A stretch of 64,000 nt of DNA, taken from Lachnospiraceae bacterium (GTDB lineage Bacteria; Bacillota; Clostridia; Lachnospirales; Lachnospiraceae). Positions within the stretch are counted from its first letter, which is position 1, and each line of letters opens with the position of its first letter. A model generated the notes under the pieces. The model did not search any database and was not told where the DNA came from. It was given only the letters and a program-made list of their open reading frames with translations. The position numbers and the translations under genes were made by a program. Below are positions 15,548-25,977 of this stretch, piece after piece. Where the stretch lies: NCBI GenBank assembly GCA_022483465.1, contig JAKVNF010000001.1, positions 868,001 through 932,000 on the forward strand, given 5' to 3'.

Positions 15548-16744
15548 ATGACTTTACAGGAGCTTATGAACAAGAGAGCAAAGGCATGGGAAGCTGCAAA
15601 AGCCTTCCTTGACTCTCACAGAAACACCGACGGACTTCTCTCTCAGGAGGACGGTGAAACCTACGACCGCATGGAGAAGGAAATCACCGACTACACCAAG
15701 GAAATCGACCGTCTGAACAGACAGGCAGCTATTGAGGAGCAGATGGGAAAGCCGACCGCTTCTCCCCTCACTGGAAAGCCGGGAGCCGGCGTAAAGGACG
15801 AGCCGGAGAAAAAAGGCCGTGCTTCTCACGCATACGCCAAGGCAATGATCGCTGCCATGCGTACCGGATTCCACCAGGTATCCGATGTTCTGGAAGAAGG
15901 CAATGACGCGAACGGCGGCTACCTTGTTCCGGAGGAATGGGATTCCCGTCTGATCGACAGACTCGAGGAGGAGAATATCTTCCGCGGACTTGCGACTACC
16001 ATCACCACATCCGGCGAGCACAAGATCAACATTGCTGCGACTAAGCCCGCGGCTGCATGGATTGAGGAAGGTCAGGAGCTCACCTTCGGCGACGCTACTT
16101 TCGACCAGGTGATCCTCGATGCCCACAAACTGCACGTAGCCATCAAGGTAACGGAGGAACTGCTCTACGACAACGCCTTCAATCTTGAGAACTATATCAT
16201 CGATACCTTCGGAAAGGCCATCGGCAATGCCGAGGAGGATGCTTTCTTGAACGGTGACGGCAAGGGCAAGCCGACCGGCATCTTCGCTGAGACCGGTGGC
16301 GGCCAGACTGGTGTGACCATCTCCGGCACTAAGATTACTGCCGATGATGTGATCTCCCTCATCTACGCCCTCAAGCGTCCGTACAGAAAGAATGCCCTTT
16401 TCATTCTGAACGACTCCACTCTTGCAGTTCTCCGCAAGCTCAAGGATTCGAACGGTGCGTACATCTGGCAGCCTTCCTACACTGCCGGTGAGCCGGATCG
16501 TCTCTGCGGATATTCCGTTCTGACCTCTGCTTATGCTCCGGCGCTGGAAGCTGGAAAGCCTGCCATCGCATTCGGCGACTTCTCCTACTACAACATCGGA
16601 GACCGTGGCACTCGTTCCGTTCAGGAACTCCGTGAGCTTTTCGCAGGCAACGGAATGATCGGCTACGTCGCCAAGGAGCGTGTTGACGGCAAGCTCGTTC
16701 TTCCGGAGGCTGTACAGATTCTGAAGGCTGGAGCATCCGCCTGA
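15548..16744 (+). CDS. Major capsid protein, HK97 fold
   Basis: A 398-residue capsid protein. Residues 1 to about 105 are the charged coiled-coil delta domain that the protease removes. The mature part begins near SHAYAKAMIAAMRTGFHQV and shows the family motifs GGYLVPEEWDSRLID, KINIAATKPAAAWIEEGQ and EDAFLNGDGKGKPTGIF. AAGGAGG precedes the ATG. Position after portal and protease is canonical. Confidence 0.93.
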   Translation: MTLQELMNKRAKAWEAAKAFLDSHRNTDGLLSQEDGETYDRMEKEITDYTKEIDRLNRQAAIEEQMGKPTASPLTGKPGAGVKDEPEKKGRASHAYAKAMIAAMRTGFHQVSDVLEEGNDANGGYLVPEEWDSRLIDRLEEENIFRGLATTITTSGEHKINIAATKPAAAWIEEGQELTFGDATFDQVILDAHKLHVAIKVTEELLYDNAFNLENYIIDTFGKAIGNAEEDAFLNGDGKGKPTGIFAETGGGQTGVTISGTKITADDVISLIYALKRPYRKNALFILNDSTLAVLRKLKDSNGAYIWQPSYTAGEPDRLCGYSVLTSAYAPALEAGKPAIAFGDFSYYNIGDRGTRSVQELRELFAGNGMIGYVAKERVDGKLVLPEAVQILKAGASA

Positions 16745-16767
16745 CGGATTTCCTCTTAACTAGTAAA

Positions 16768-16793
16768 GGGGCCGGAGCCAATCACTCCGGTCC
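16768..16793 (+). terminator. Hairpin between capsid and connector genes
   Basis: GGCCGGAG pairs with CTCCGGTCC over a seven-base loop. No T-run follows. Such a hairpin after the capsid gene may raise capsid mRNA stability or partly reduce transcription of the connector genes. Confidence 0.4.
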
Positions 16794-16813
16794 ATATCAT
16801 TATGGAGGTGCTT

Positions 16814-17083
16814 ATGGTAAAGCTTGAGGACGCCAAGAAATATCTCCGAATTGATTATTCGGATGAAGATGCACTCCTGCAAAGCGAGATCTCCGCAGCA
16901 GAACGTCTGGTAGCTGATGTGCTGAGGAAGGACTCGCTCGACGACAGTGACAGCCCTCTCGTCATGGCTGCTGTTCTCTATGCCCTCGCTTACTTAAATG
17001 AGCACCGGGAGGAAGCAGACCATCACGCACTGATTCTTACCCTCCGCGCCATTCTGTTTGGAGAAAGGAGCCCTGGATTCTGA
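16814..17083 (+). CDS. Head-tail connector protein
   Basis: An 89-residue protein of the gp6/YqbG-like connector family (VKLEDAKKYLRIDYSDEDALLQSEISAAERLVADVL, quoted loosely; LYALAYLNEHREEADHHAL). It joins the portal to the neck. The ATG at 16814 is preferred because GGAGG lies seven bases before it; the ATG at 16802 has none. It ends in TGATG with the next gene. Confidence 0.8.
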   Translation: MVKLEDAKKYLRIDYSDEDALLQSEISAAERLVADVLRKDSLDDSDSPLVMAAVLYALAYLNEHREEADHHALILTLRAILFGERSPGF

Positions 17084-17415
17084 TGAACATTGCAGGCATG
17101 AACATCCGCATCACGATTCAGAAAAATGAAATCGTGAAGGACAAGTACGGAAACCACACCAATGCGTGGACGGACTTTTTCACCTGCTGGGCAACGCCAG
17201 TTCAAAGCGGCGGCTCAGAGAAACAGGAAGCCGGAACTACGAACAGTACGGAGGCACTTGATTTCACGGTCCGGTATGCGGAATGCCTCGAAGGGCTCGA
17301 CTCCACGAAGCTCAGGATCCGACACGGCGATGATCTCTACAACGTGACGGCGATAGACCCGATGGGATTCCATCACCGAAGTCTGAAATTCCGATGTGAG
17401 AAGGTGAAGCGATGA
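17083..17415 (+). CDS. Head closure protein
   Basis: A 110-residue protein of the SPP1 gp16/phage head closure family: MNIRITIQKNEIVKDKYGN, FFTCWATPVQSGGSEKQEAG and LRIRHGDDLYNVTAIDPMG are typical strands. It seals the capsid after packaging. The start may be ATG 17083 or ATG 17098. Overlaps both neighbours. Confidence 0.8.
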   Translation: MNIAGMNIRITIQKNEIVKDKYGNHTNAWTDFFTCWATPVQSGGSEKQEAGTTNSTEALDFTVRYAECLEGLDSTKLRIRHGDDLYNVTAIDPMGFHHRSLKFRCEKVKR

Positions 17416-17782
17416 AGATAAAAGCAGACGATCTTGCTGCAACGGTTGAGAAGACACTCTCCGACTACGTGGAGGATGTGAACGATGTTGTAAAGCAGGA
17501 AATCAAGGATGCCGGCAAGGAAGCTGTAAAGGAACTGAAGGAAAAATCACCCAAGCGCAGAGGCAAGTACGCCAAGAGTTGGCGATCCACAGTTCAGAAG
17601 GAAACGGCTGTCGGCGCTGAAGTCGTCGTTCATAACAAGATCTATGGACTCACCCATCTTCTGGAAAAAGGTCATGCCAAGCGTGGCGGAGGTCGCGTTG
17701 ATGGTATCCCGCATATCTCGACCGTGGAGGAAGGCATCACCGGAAAGCTATCCGACGAGATTGAGAAGGAGTTGAAAAGCTG

Positions 17783-17783
<1 letters not shown>
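17412..17783 (+). CDS. HK97 gp10-like neck/tail completion protein
   Basis: A 123-residue protein with a helical N-terminus and the family segments KSPKRRGKYAKSWRS and HNKIYGLTHLLEKGHAKRGGGRV. HK97 gp10-like proteins help attach or complete the tail. Translationally coupled to its neighbours by ATGA-type overlaps. Confidence 0.85.
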
Positions 17784-18737
<954 letters not shown>

Positions 18738-18752
18738 TAAGGAGGAACGATC

Positions 18753-19127
18753 ATGTATCAGGAGATTTCGCTCCGGCTCAGTGATGGGTCGGAGCAGAAT
18801 TTCCCGTTTCTCGCAACGGGAACAACAGCCTACCGCTTTAAGCAGGTATTCCATCAGGATCTGATGATCCTCTTGAACAAGATGGAAAACAGCGAGGATG
18901 ATCAAACCGATATGACAGTCGGTGACAAACTCGCTTTCATCATGAATGCACAGGCAGAAAAGAAGGATATGAATCATCTGAGCGTAGATGCTTTCCTTAC
19001 CTGGGCAGACCAGTTCGATGGCGCAGAACTCTTCCTTCACATGCAGGAGTTCGTTACTCTCTATCTTGGCTCCAGAAGGACAACCTCAAAGCCAAAAAAA
19101 GAAGTCGCCCAACTGAACGGGAAGTAA
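18753..19127 (+). CDS. Tail assembly chaperone, short form (gpG-like)
   Basis: A 124-residue protein directly before the tape measure gene, the fixed place of the gpG-type chaperone. It binds the tape measure and recruits tail tube subunits. Near its end the codons CCA AAA AAA GAA provide a slippery A AAA AAA, and a -1 reading frame is open from there, giving a longer form (see next entries). AAGGAGG lies upstream. Confidence 0.85.
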   Translation: MYQEISLRLSDGSEQNFPFLATGTTAYRFKQVFHQDLMILLNKMENSEDDQTDMTVGDKLAFIMNAQAEKKDMNHLSVDAFLTWADQFDGAELFLHMQEFVTLYLGSRRTTSKPKKEVAQLNGK

Positions 19128-19165
19128 ACACGGCTGTGTTTATGCTGCGTGCCAAACAGCTGGGC
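19094..19165 (+). promoter_or_regulatory. Programmed -1 frameshift site with stimulatory stem
   Basis: The heptamer A AAA AAA is at 19094-19100 in the correct phase. After a six-base spacer, GCCCAACTG (19107-19115) can pair with CAGCTGGGC (19157-19165), eight of nine pairs, and this encloses a perfect inner hairpin AAACAC-GGCT-GTGTTT (19126-19141). Spacer and stem fit known -1 frameshift signals. Confidence 0.75.
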
Positions 19166-19294
19166 TTTTCCTTAGAGGAACTCGACAACGTGGAGGAAGG
19201 ACTCGTGATGGATATGATCATTGAATCCGGAAATGATCTCTGTGATGACGAGTACAGGCAGGTTGCAACGCAGCAGGATTTCGATTCGTTTTAA
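19100..19294 (+). CDS. Frameshift extension of the tail chaperone (gpGT-like T part)
   Basis: Reading in the -1 frame from AGA at 19100, the sequence is open through RSRPTEREVNTAVFMLRAKQ, then LGFSLEELDNVEEGLVMDMI and ends QQDFDSF at the TAA 19292-19294. The fusion would have 116 residues of the short form plus 64, in total 180. The T part is acidic and helical, as in lambda gpT-like extensions. Too short for the ORF track when read alone from ATG 19142. The existence of the fused product is inferred from the sequence. Confidence 0.75.
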   Translation, partial: RSRPTEREVNTAVFMLRAKQLGFSLEELDNVEEGLVMDMIIESGNDLCDDEYRQVATQQDFDSF

Positions 19295-19351
19295 TCAGCA
19301 TCGGTAAAAGCCGGTGCTTTTTTCATGCCGTTTTTCAGGAGGTTATGAGCT

Positions 19352-22003
19352 ATGGCAGATCGTATCAAGGGCATAACGATTGAGCTGGACGGCGATACTA
19401 CCAAGCTCTCCAATGCCCTGAAAGGTGTAAACAAGGAAATCCGTGATACCCAGAGCAATCTGAAGGATGTAAACAAGCTCCTGAAGATGGATCCGGGTAA
19501 TGCCGATCTTCTTGCACAGAAGCAGAAATATCTGACTGACGCCATCGATGCCACGAAGAGGAAGCTTGCTGAGGAGAAGGAAGCCTTAGCTCAGCTCAAG
19601 GCAGGGCCGCAGACCGAGGAGACGCAGAAACAGCAGGAAGCGCTCACCCGGGAGATCGAAGCGACAAAGCAGTCCCTCGAAGGTCTGGAGGACGAATATA
19701 AGAAGTTCGACTCTGTCGCCAGTCAGCAGCTGCAGGTCGCCGGTGACAAGATGAAGGAAGTCGGCGGCAAGATCAATGATGTGGGAGAGGGACTCACCAA
19801 AGGCATCACGGTCCCTGTTGCTGCGGTGGGTGCTGCCTCGGTTGCCGCTTGGAAGGAAGTCGATGAAGCGCTCGATACCGTGACGCAGAAGACAGGCGCA
19901 AGCGGTGCAGCCCTTGAGGACATGCAGAAGCGCGCCAAGTCAATCGCAGAGACGATTCCGACGGACTTTCAGACTGCCGGGGATGCCATTGGCGAAGTAA
20001 ACACCAGGTTTGGTCTGACGGGGGATGCTTTGGAAGACCTCTCTAAGAAGTTTGTGGAGTTCTCGACGTTGAATTCTACCGATGTTTCTACTTCTGTCGA
20101 TAACGTATCTTCCGTCCTCAATGCCTTCGGTCAGTCGTCTGATGATGCCGGGAACCTCCTCGATGCTTTGAATCAGGTCGGACAGGCAACCGGAGTGTCG
20201 ATGGATACGCTCTCGCAGGATCTTTCCAAGAATGCCGCACAGTTCCAGTCGATGGGGCTTTCTGCAGAACAGGCAGCAGGCTTCATGGGTGCCGTCGAGA
20301 TGTCTGGTCTGGATACCTCCACAATGCTCACTGGCCTCACCAAAGCGCAGAAGGTTGCAACGAAGAATGGTCAATCCCTCAGTGATGCATTGAAGGACTT
20401 CTCCAAAACGATGAACAGCAACCAGAGTGACACGGAGAAGCTGCAGGCAGCATACGACCTGTTCGGCTCTCGTGCTGGTGGTGCCATCTATAACGCTGTG
20501 CAGAGTGGTAAGCTCTCCCTCGATGACCTGTCCTCTACTCTCGGAGATTATGCAGGATCCGTAGAGAATACCTTCAACGAAACGCTGGATCCTCTGGATC
20601 AGATGACGGTTGTGATGAACAACCTGAAAGATCTCGGCGCAGAAATCGTCGATGCTTCTGCACCGATGATCACTGAAGCCATGACGCAGATCAAAGACGT
20701 GGTGACCGAACTCAAGGATGCATGGGACGGATTATCCCCGGGCATGCAGGAAGCCATCGTAAAAGCAGCGCTCATCGCTGCCGCTGTCGGCCCAGTCGTT
20801 GTTGGCGTTGGCAAGGTTGTCACCGCTGTGGGTTCCGTCACAAGTGTGGTCGGAAAGCTGGTCGGTTTCCTTTCCACAACGGCAATCCCGGCGATCACAG
20901 CAGTTTCCGTTCCGATTCTTCCGATCATCGCCATCATCGCGGCGGTGGTGGCTGCTGTAGTCGCAGTGATTGAGATCGTGAAGCACTGGGGAGAAATCTC
21001 TGAGTGGTTCGGCGGCGTCTGGTCTACCGTTTGCTCTGGTGTACAGAGCATTGGTGAAGGCCTCGGCGACTTCTTTTCCGGGCTCTGGGATGGAATCCAG
21101 TCTGTGACTGAGACTGTGTGGAATGGGATCAGCGGCTTCTTCACAGGACTCTGGGAAGGGATCAGCACGACAGCTACCACGGTCTTTACTGGCATTTCGG
21201 ATTTTCTCGGAAATACCTGGACGACCATCAGCTCTGTTGCCACCACCACATGGAACGGCATCACGACGACGCTTTCCGGTGTGTGGAACGGAATCAAGAC
21301 GACAGCAGGTACGACCTTTGACAACATCAAGACCACAATCGGTACTGCGTGGGAGACCGTAAAGACGAACACCGGGAATGCATGGGATGCGATTCAGTCA
21401 TCCATCGATCAGCACGGCGGCGGGATCAAGGGCATCATCGGAACGGCTGTGGATGCTTACAAGTCGATCTGGGAGGCGGGCTTTACTACCATCAATAATC
21501 TCACAGGCGGCAAGCTTGGTGATGCGCTTTCTTCCGCACAGGGGAAACTTGGAGCAATACGGAATGCTTTCTCCTCCATGATCGAAAATGCCAAGAGCAT
21601 TGTAAGCGGTGGCCTGAGCAGGATCAGCGGATTCTTTTCCGGCTGCCACCTGGAACTTCCACATATCAAGCTCCCGCACTTCTCGATCAGCGGAAAGCTT
21701 TCCATTGATCCTCCGTCGGTTCCGCACCTGTCGGTCAGCTGGTACCGGAAGGCTATGGATGATGCCTATCTCTTAAACAGCCCGACGATCTTCGGAGCTT
21801 CCGGAGGAAGGCTCCTTGGAGGCGGCGAAGCCGGGCAGGAAGCCGTGGTTGGTACGGATAAACTTGTGGAAATTGTGAAGGGTGCCCTCGCAGGAGTAGG
21901 TGGCGGTGACATCATTATCCCTGTCTACATCGGGCAGGAGAGAATTGATGAGATCGTCGTCCGGGCGACCCAGCGGAGCAACTATCGGTCAGGAGGTCGA
22001 TGA
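19352..22003 (+). CDS. Tape measure protein
   Basis: An 883-residue tape measure. An N-terminal coiled-coil (residues 1-120, KGVNKEIRDTQSNLKDVNKLLK) is followed by the TP901-type core (SIAETIPTDFQTAGDAIGEVNTRFGLTG, FGSRAGGAIYNAV), a hydrophobic stretch (about residues 465-540) and a region of degenerate Trp-rich repeats (TVWNGISGFFTGLWEGI, TTWNGITTTLSGVWNGI). Length sets the tail length. It is on the short side for siphophages, implying a tail of moderate length. Confidence 0.93.
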   Translation: MADRIKGITIELDGDTTKLSNALKGVNKEIRDTQSNLKDVNKLLKMDPGNADLLAQKQKYLTDAIDATKRKLAEEKEALAQLKAGPQTEETQKQQEALTREIEATKQSLEGLEDEYKKFDSVASQQLQVAGDKMKEVGGKINDVGEGLTKGITVPVAAVGAASVAAWKEVDEALDTVTQKTGASGAALEDMQKRAKSIAETIPTDFQTAGDAIGEVNTRFGLTGDALEDLSKKFVEFSTLNSTDVSTSVDNVSSVLNAFGQSSDDAGNLLDALNQVGQATGVSMDTLSQDLSKNAAQFQSMGLSAEQAAGFMGAVEMSGLDTSTMLTGLTKAQKVATKNGQSLSDALKDFSKTMNSNQSDTEKLQAAYDLFGSRAGGAIYNAVQSGKLSLDDLSSTLGDYAGSVENTFNETLDPLDQMTVVMNNLKDLGAEIVDASAPMITEAMTQIKDVVTELKDAWDGLSPGMQEAIVKAALIAAAVGPVVVGVGKVVTAVGSVTSVVGKLVGFLSTTAIPAITAVSVPILPIIAIIAAVVAAVVAVIEIVKHWGEISEWFGGVWSTVCSGVQSIGEGLGDFFSGLWDGIQSVTETVWNGISGFFTGLWEGISTTATTVFTGISDFLGNTWTTISSVATTTWNGITTTLSGVWNGIKTTAGTTFDNIKTTIGTAWETVKTNTGNAWDAIQSSIDQHGGGIKGIIGTAVDAYKSIWEAGFTTINNLTGGKLGDALSSAQGKLGAIRNAFSSMIENAKSIVSGGLSRISGFFSGCHLELPHIKLPHFSISGKLSIDPPSVPHLSVSWYRKAMDDAYLLNSPTIFGASGGRLLGGGEAGQEAVVGTDKLVEIVKGALAGVGGGDIIIPVYIGQERIDEIVVRATQRSNYRSGGR

Positions 22004-22006
22004 TGC

Positions 22007-22375
22007 ATGTTAAGTGATTACCCCATCTACTTTGATGACGTAAAGCTCTTCACACCGGAAAGCTGGGAGGAGAGCTACGCTGTCGTTGAGAGTACCAATC
22101 AAACCGAGGCAGGAACGGATCAGGTCATTGTCACCAGGTATGACAAGCTGTCCGTCTCTGCCTCTTTTCCGTGTTCGAGCCGGTGGGCAGCGACCTTTGC
22201 CACGTTCCGGGATAAGGATTCGATACAGGTAAAGCTCTATGATCTGAAGACGCAGGGCTACAAGACAAGAACCATGCGGATGCGGAACTTCAAAACCGGA
22301 CCGGAGAAGCATTCAGAGAAGACGAGAGGAACGAATGGACTCTACACCGTAAGCTTCGATCTGGAAGAGTTCTAA
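22007..22375 (+). CDS. Phage tail protein, probable tail-tip component
   Basis: A 122-residue protein with beta-rich character (YPIYFDDVKLFTPESWEESYAVVES, IQVKLYDLKTQGYKTRTMRMRNFKTG, TVSFDLEEF). It lies where a distal tail or tip-adapter protein is expected, between tape measure and the large tip protein. The exact family is not recognised. AGGAGG is ten bases before the ATG. Confidence 0.65.
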   Translation: MLSDYPIYFDDVKLFTPESWEESYAVVESTNQTEAGTDQVIVTRYDKLSVSASFPCSSRWAATFATFRDKDSIQVKLYDLKTQGYKTRTMRMRNFKTGPEKHSEKTRGTNGLYTVSFDLEEF

Positions 22376-22390
22376 GAAAGGAGGCGCTTC

Positions 22391-24520
22391 ATGTACGCTG
22401 TAAGTGAACAATACAAGGCCGCCATGAAGCAGCCGGTACAAAGCTTTCGTATGAAGGGAACGATTGGAGCAGTTCCTTTTTGGGATGAAAACATCCTCTC
22501 TGGGTCTTTTTCGATTACGAATCAGTGCTCGGATGAAACAAACGTGGGGATCGGACAGGTTTATATCGGGCAGTTAAAGGCAACTTTTAATGGCCTTCAT
22601 TTAGAGAAGAGAACACTTCTCGGAAAACCGATAACTCCAGTCTGTGGGCTAAAACTTGCGGACGGAAGCTACGAGGACGTGCCGCTTGGTGTGTTTTACA
22701 TTGCCGAAGCAAACTGGACCTTGTCGGGAGTTGAAATCACAGCCTATGACGGAATGGGCCTGTTTGATAAGACGGTTTCACTATCATCTTCACAGGGCAC
22801 CATTTATGATTTTCTGCACCTGGCGTGTAACGCCTGCGGTGTGTTGATGGCGCAGAGCAAGACAGATCTTCAGTTATTCCCAAACGGCAAAGAGAATCTT
22901 GCCGTGTATGAGGACAACGACATAGAAACCTGGCGGGATCTGGTGAGCTGGACCGCTCAGGCAGCGGGTTCCTTTGCCACAATGGATCGAGAGGGAAAGC
23001 TTATCCTTCGACGGTACACAAAGGAACCGGTGGATACGATCGATTCCAGGCATCGCTATACTGGAGCGAAGTTCTCAGATTTTGAGACTCGCTACACGGG
23101 CGTCTCAAGAGTGGATATCTCAACACAGACAACGAAATACTACTGTCTTGATGCGGATGATGGCTTAACCTACAACCTCGGCGCAAACCCTCTGCTCCAG
23201 TATGGCGTTTCCGATACGCTTGAGCAGCAGACCAGGGCTGTCCTTAGTGCGCTTTCTGCAATTGATTACGTGCCAATGGAAGTGTCCATGATCGGTAACC
23301 CAGCCTATGATCTTGGAGACGTACTGGTATTTTCTGATGGGATTGCAGATGGAGACAAGCTCTACTGCATCACAAAGTACGACTGGACATATGGCGGTGA
23401 GTACAAGGTAAAAGGTGTCGGTCAGAACCCGGCACTTGCAAGCGCCAGAAGCAAGGTGGATAAGAACCTCGCGGGGCTTATGAACCGGGTCGATGGAGAT
23501 GCAGTCCACTATTACGATTACCAGAATGCACAGGACATCCACATCGGGGATGGTCAGAGTGGAAAGATCATTGAATTTCATTACGTCACGACAAAAGACA
23601 CCCATGTGGACTTTCATGCAGAGATCATCTATCAGCTCAATACAACAGAATCCATTCTGGAAGGGACCTTTTCCGAACAGGAAGGAATCCTGAAGGTCAG
23701 CTACGAACTAAACGGCGAGTCAATCACAGACTACTATCCTGTGGAGACCGCGTCAGACGGAACGCATCTGCTTCATCTGTTATACACCTGGAACTCTACG
23801 GCAAATATCATCGGATCCTTTCTGGTAAACATCACGATGGAAGGCGGAGAAATTGACATCGGCATGGCGCAGGCGAGGGCATATATTTCCGGTCAGGGAC
23901 TTGTCGGGGATGGTGCCTGGGATGGGACGACCCAAGTGGAGGATACGCTTCCTGCAACGGATCTTCGGGAAGTGCTTCTTGGAGATTTTGAGGATTCTGT
24001 TTCTTCTGTATTCGCGGCAGCAAAAGACTTTGCACTTAACGACCAAATCAGCCATCTCGATGTCGCAGAGGTACTGTTGAGAGCATTCTCAGATGCAATC
24101 GGTCCTATTTTCCGGTTGCATCAGTTCACAGTATCCTACGCAAAGGATGTCATGGCTTATGACAGAGTCACTTATGACGGCGCCGTTTGGAAGAACGCGG
24201 ATGGGGCAAGCCTGGGAACCCTGACCACGCCCGTTTGTGAAGTTTCCGCCATTATGCAGATTACATCCAAGCATTCCGGGGACGATGTCGCATACCTGGT
24301 GTCATTTGATAAAGGAAAAAGCTGGTGGACCTATGCGGATGAGTGGGTGACACCGGATTATACCCAGGATGTGTACGGCATGTTTGAGGGAACAATGCGC
24401 TCGATTACCCCTTCGACGTGGGCGGAAAAATGCACCGGTTCCGTGATGGTGCGCGCGATTTTGACAGAGTCCGCAACCGTTACGGACATTCAGATTTATG
24501 AGGAGGAAATATCGGCATGA
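22391..24520 (+). CDS. Large tail-tip protein (Tal/Gp37-like)
   Basis: A 709-residue protein. The N-terminal 370 residues resemble the ReqiPepy6 Gp37-like/prophage tail domain (SGSFSITNQCSDETNVGIGQVY, TAYDGMGLFDKTVSLSSSQGTIYDFL, GDVLVFSDGIADGDKLYCITKYDWTYGG). The C-terminal half holds beta-rich segments that may fold as carbohydrate-binding modules. It forms the tail tip that contacts the host. No peptidase motif is obvious. Confidence 0.8.
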   Translation: MYAVSEQYKAAMKQPVQSFRMKGTIGAVPFWDENILSGSFSITNQCSDETNVGIGQVYIGQLKATFNGLHLEKRTLLGKPITPVCGLKLADGSYEDVPLGVFYIAEANWTLSGVEITAYDGMGLFDKTVSLSSSQGTIYDFLHLACNACGVLMAQSKTDLQLFPNGKENLAVYEDNDIETWRDLVSWTAQAAGSFATMDREGKLILRRYTKEPVDTIDSRHRYTGAKFSDFETRYTGVSRVDISTQTTKYYCLDADDGLTYNLGANPLLQYGVSDTLEQQTRAVLSALSAIDYVPMEVSMIGNPAYDLGDVLVFSDGIADGDKLYCITKYDWTYGGEYKVKGVGQNPALASARSKVDKNLAGLMNRVDGDAVHYYDYQNAQDIHIGDGQSGKIIEFHYVTTKDTHVDFHAEIIYQLNTTESILEGTFSEQEGILKVSYELNGESITDYYPVETASDGTHLLHLLYTWNSTANIIGSFLVNITMEGGEIDIGMAQARAYISGQGLVGDGAWDGTTQVEDTLPATDLREVLLGDFEDSVSSVFAAAKDFALNDQISHLDVAEVLLRAFSDAIGPIFRLHQFTVSYAKDVMAYDRVTYDGAVWKNADGASLGTLTTPVCEVSAIMQITSKHSGDDVAYLVSFDKGKSWWTYADEWVTPDYTQDVYGMFEGTMRSITPSTWAEKCTGSVMVRAILTESATVTDIQIYEEEISA

Positions 24521-25977
24521 GAGGGATCACAACGATAGAACTTTTTAATGCAAAGACGGGGAAGCTGGAGAAGAAGGCAGAGGATCATAACCTCGTCACG
24601 GATGCGCTCCGGTACGTGATGAATATCGCGCAGAACTGTGGGGCCAATCTGGATAGCGAGGTGTTTCCGATTGCGACCAATGCCCTCGGCGGCATCCTTC
24701 TTTTTGATGGGACGCTTACGGAGGACATCCGTAACGTACATTTTCCGACAAAGGACGTGCACCTCGTAGGATATGCAGACGGCTCTACAAACACATCGGA
24801 TATCCACAGAGGCTCGTTTAATGCTGCAGAATCGGGACCTGTGGAGAATGGATATAAAAGCGTCTGGGACTTCGGTACGTCACAGGCGAACGGGACGATC
24901 AAAGCGTTGGCACGTACCAGTAATTACGCGGCTTCCAATCCGCTGATCAATTACATGGGCTACTACAGCAGCTCGTCCAATGGAAGCCCTTCCACAGACG
25001 GAAGCTGGTATCCAGTTCGATATGATGGGGAATACCTGTATATGTTTAAAAATGTCAAGGATTCGATTCGGGTATCTCGTGTCCGCAGAGCTATGCTCCA
25101 CCATAACGTGTACGACTTTGCTTCCCGCGTGGAGGATTATGAAGCGGTTACGGAATTTGACACGACGTGCTGTTCTTTCACATATGTATCGAGCAGTTCC
25201 GGAGCAACGAATTCCTATACCTACCGCTGCCGGAACGAGAAGCTGTATTTTGATGGCGGAGACGGATTCCTTTACTGTGTTTACGCGGGATTTGATCCCG
25301 AAAAAGAGCCCGGCCACGTATTCAACTGGTTTACCATCAAGTATTCAGATGGCTCTTACAGCAAATCTGACATCCACACGATGACGATAGCGCCGAGAGT
25401 TTTATGCAATTATGACACGGTATCCGTCTATGACAAAACAAAGAAAATCTATGTGTCGCAATATGTCAGTTACTTCAGCGATCCTTATCAGATCCGGGTT
25501 CGGAATGGCTATCTGTATGTGATTGCGGTAAACCAGAAAGAGGTGCTTAAGGTGAGTCTCAAAAATCCCGTGGATGTCAAAGCAATCCGGGTGATTGAGG
25601 ACGGATCCAGTGACTATATCTACAGTTTTCAGCAGATCACCCCTTATAACGGAGGTGTTCCGCTGAACCTCTATCATTACACCAAGGACGGCTATGAATG
25701 GCGAAACGGTCTGGTGTATGAAGACGGAACTGTATTTCTCCATAACTTTAAAGGCACCCGCCGCGAGTCGGACTGGTCGGATCATTTCCAGGTATGCGGG
25801 GACCATCTGGAGTGTTTTGGCTATTATGACTCGTCCCGGATCTACCGTGGTTATGTTGCCAACTATCTCGGGACGATTGCCAACCTCTCAAGTCCTATCG
25901 AAAAGAATGCCTCACAGACGATGAAGATCACATACACGCTGCTTGATGAGGATAAGACAAAGGAGGCAGGCTCATGA
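24517..25977 (+). CDS. Tail fibre/receptor-binding protein candidate
   Basis: A 486-residue, beta-rich protein with many Tyr, Ser and Asp (TSNYAASNPLINYMGYYSSS; VSVYDKTKKIYVSQYVSYF). It begins with a conserved anchor-like N-terminus (MRGITTIELFNAKTGKLEKKA). The repeated short aromatic strands suggest a beta-propeller-like host-binding domain. It overlaps its neighbours by four bases. Role inferred from place and composition. Confidence 0.65.
   Translation: MRGITTIELFNAKTGKLEKKAEDHNLVTDALRYVMNIAQNCGANLDSEVFPIATNALGGILLFDGTLTEDIRNVHFPTKDVHLVGYADGSTNTSDIHRGSFNAAESGPVENGYKSVWDFGTSQANGTIKALARTSNYAASNPLINYMGYYSSSSNGSPSTDGSWYPVRYDGEYLYMFKNVKDSIRVSRVRRAMLHHNVYDFASRVEDYEAVTEFDTTCCSFTYVSSSSGATNSYTYRCRNEKLYFDGGDGFLYCVYAGFDPEKEPGHVFNWFTIKYSDGSYSKSDIHTMTIAPRVLCNYDTVSVYDKTKKIYVSQYVSYFSDPYQIRVRNGYLYVIAVNQKEVLKVSLKNPVDVKAIRVIEDGSSDYIYSFQQITPYNGGVPLNLYHYTKDGYEWRNGLVYEDGTVFLHNFKGTRRESDWSDHFQVCGDHLECFGYYDSSRIYRGYVANYLGTIANLSSPIEKNASQTMKITYTLLDEDKTKEAGS

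Noticed and set aside
20599-21372. 257-residue minus-strand ORF in the tape measure gene
   Set aside because: Repetitive Val/Thr/Pro composition mirrors the Trp-rich repeat on the plus strand; no start signal.
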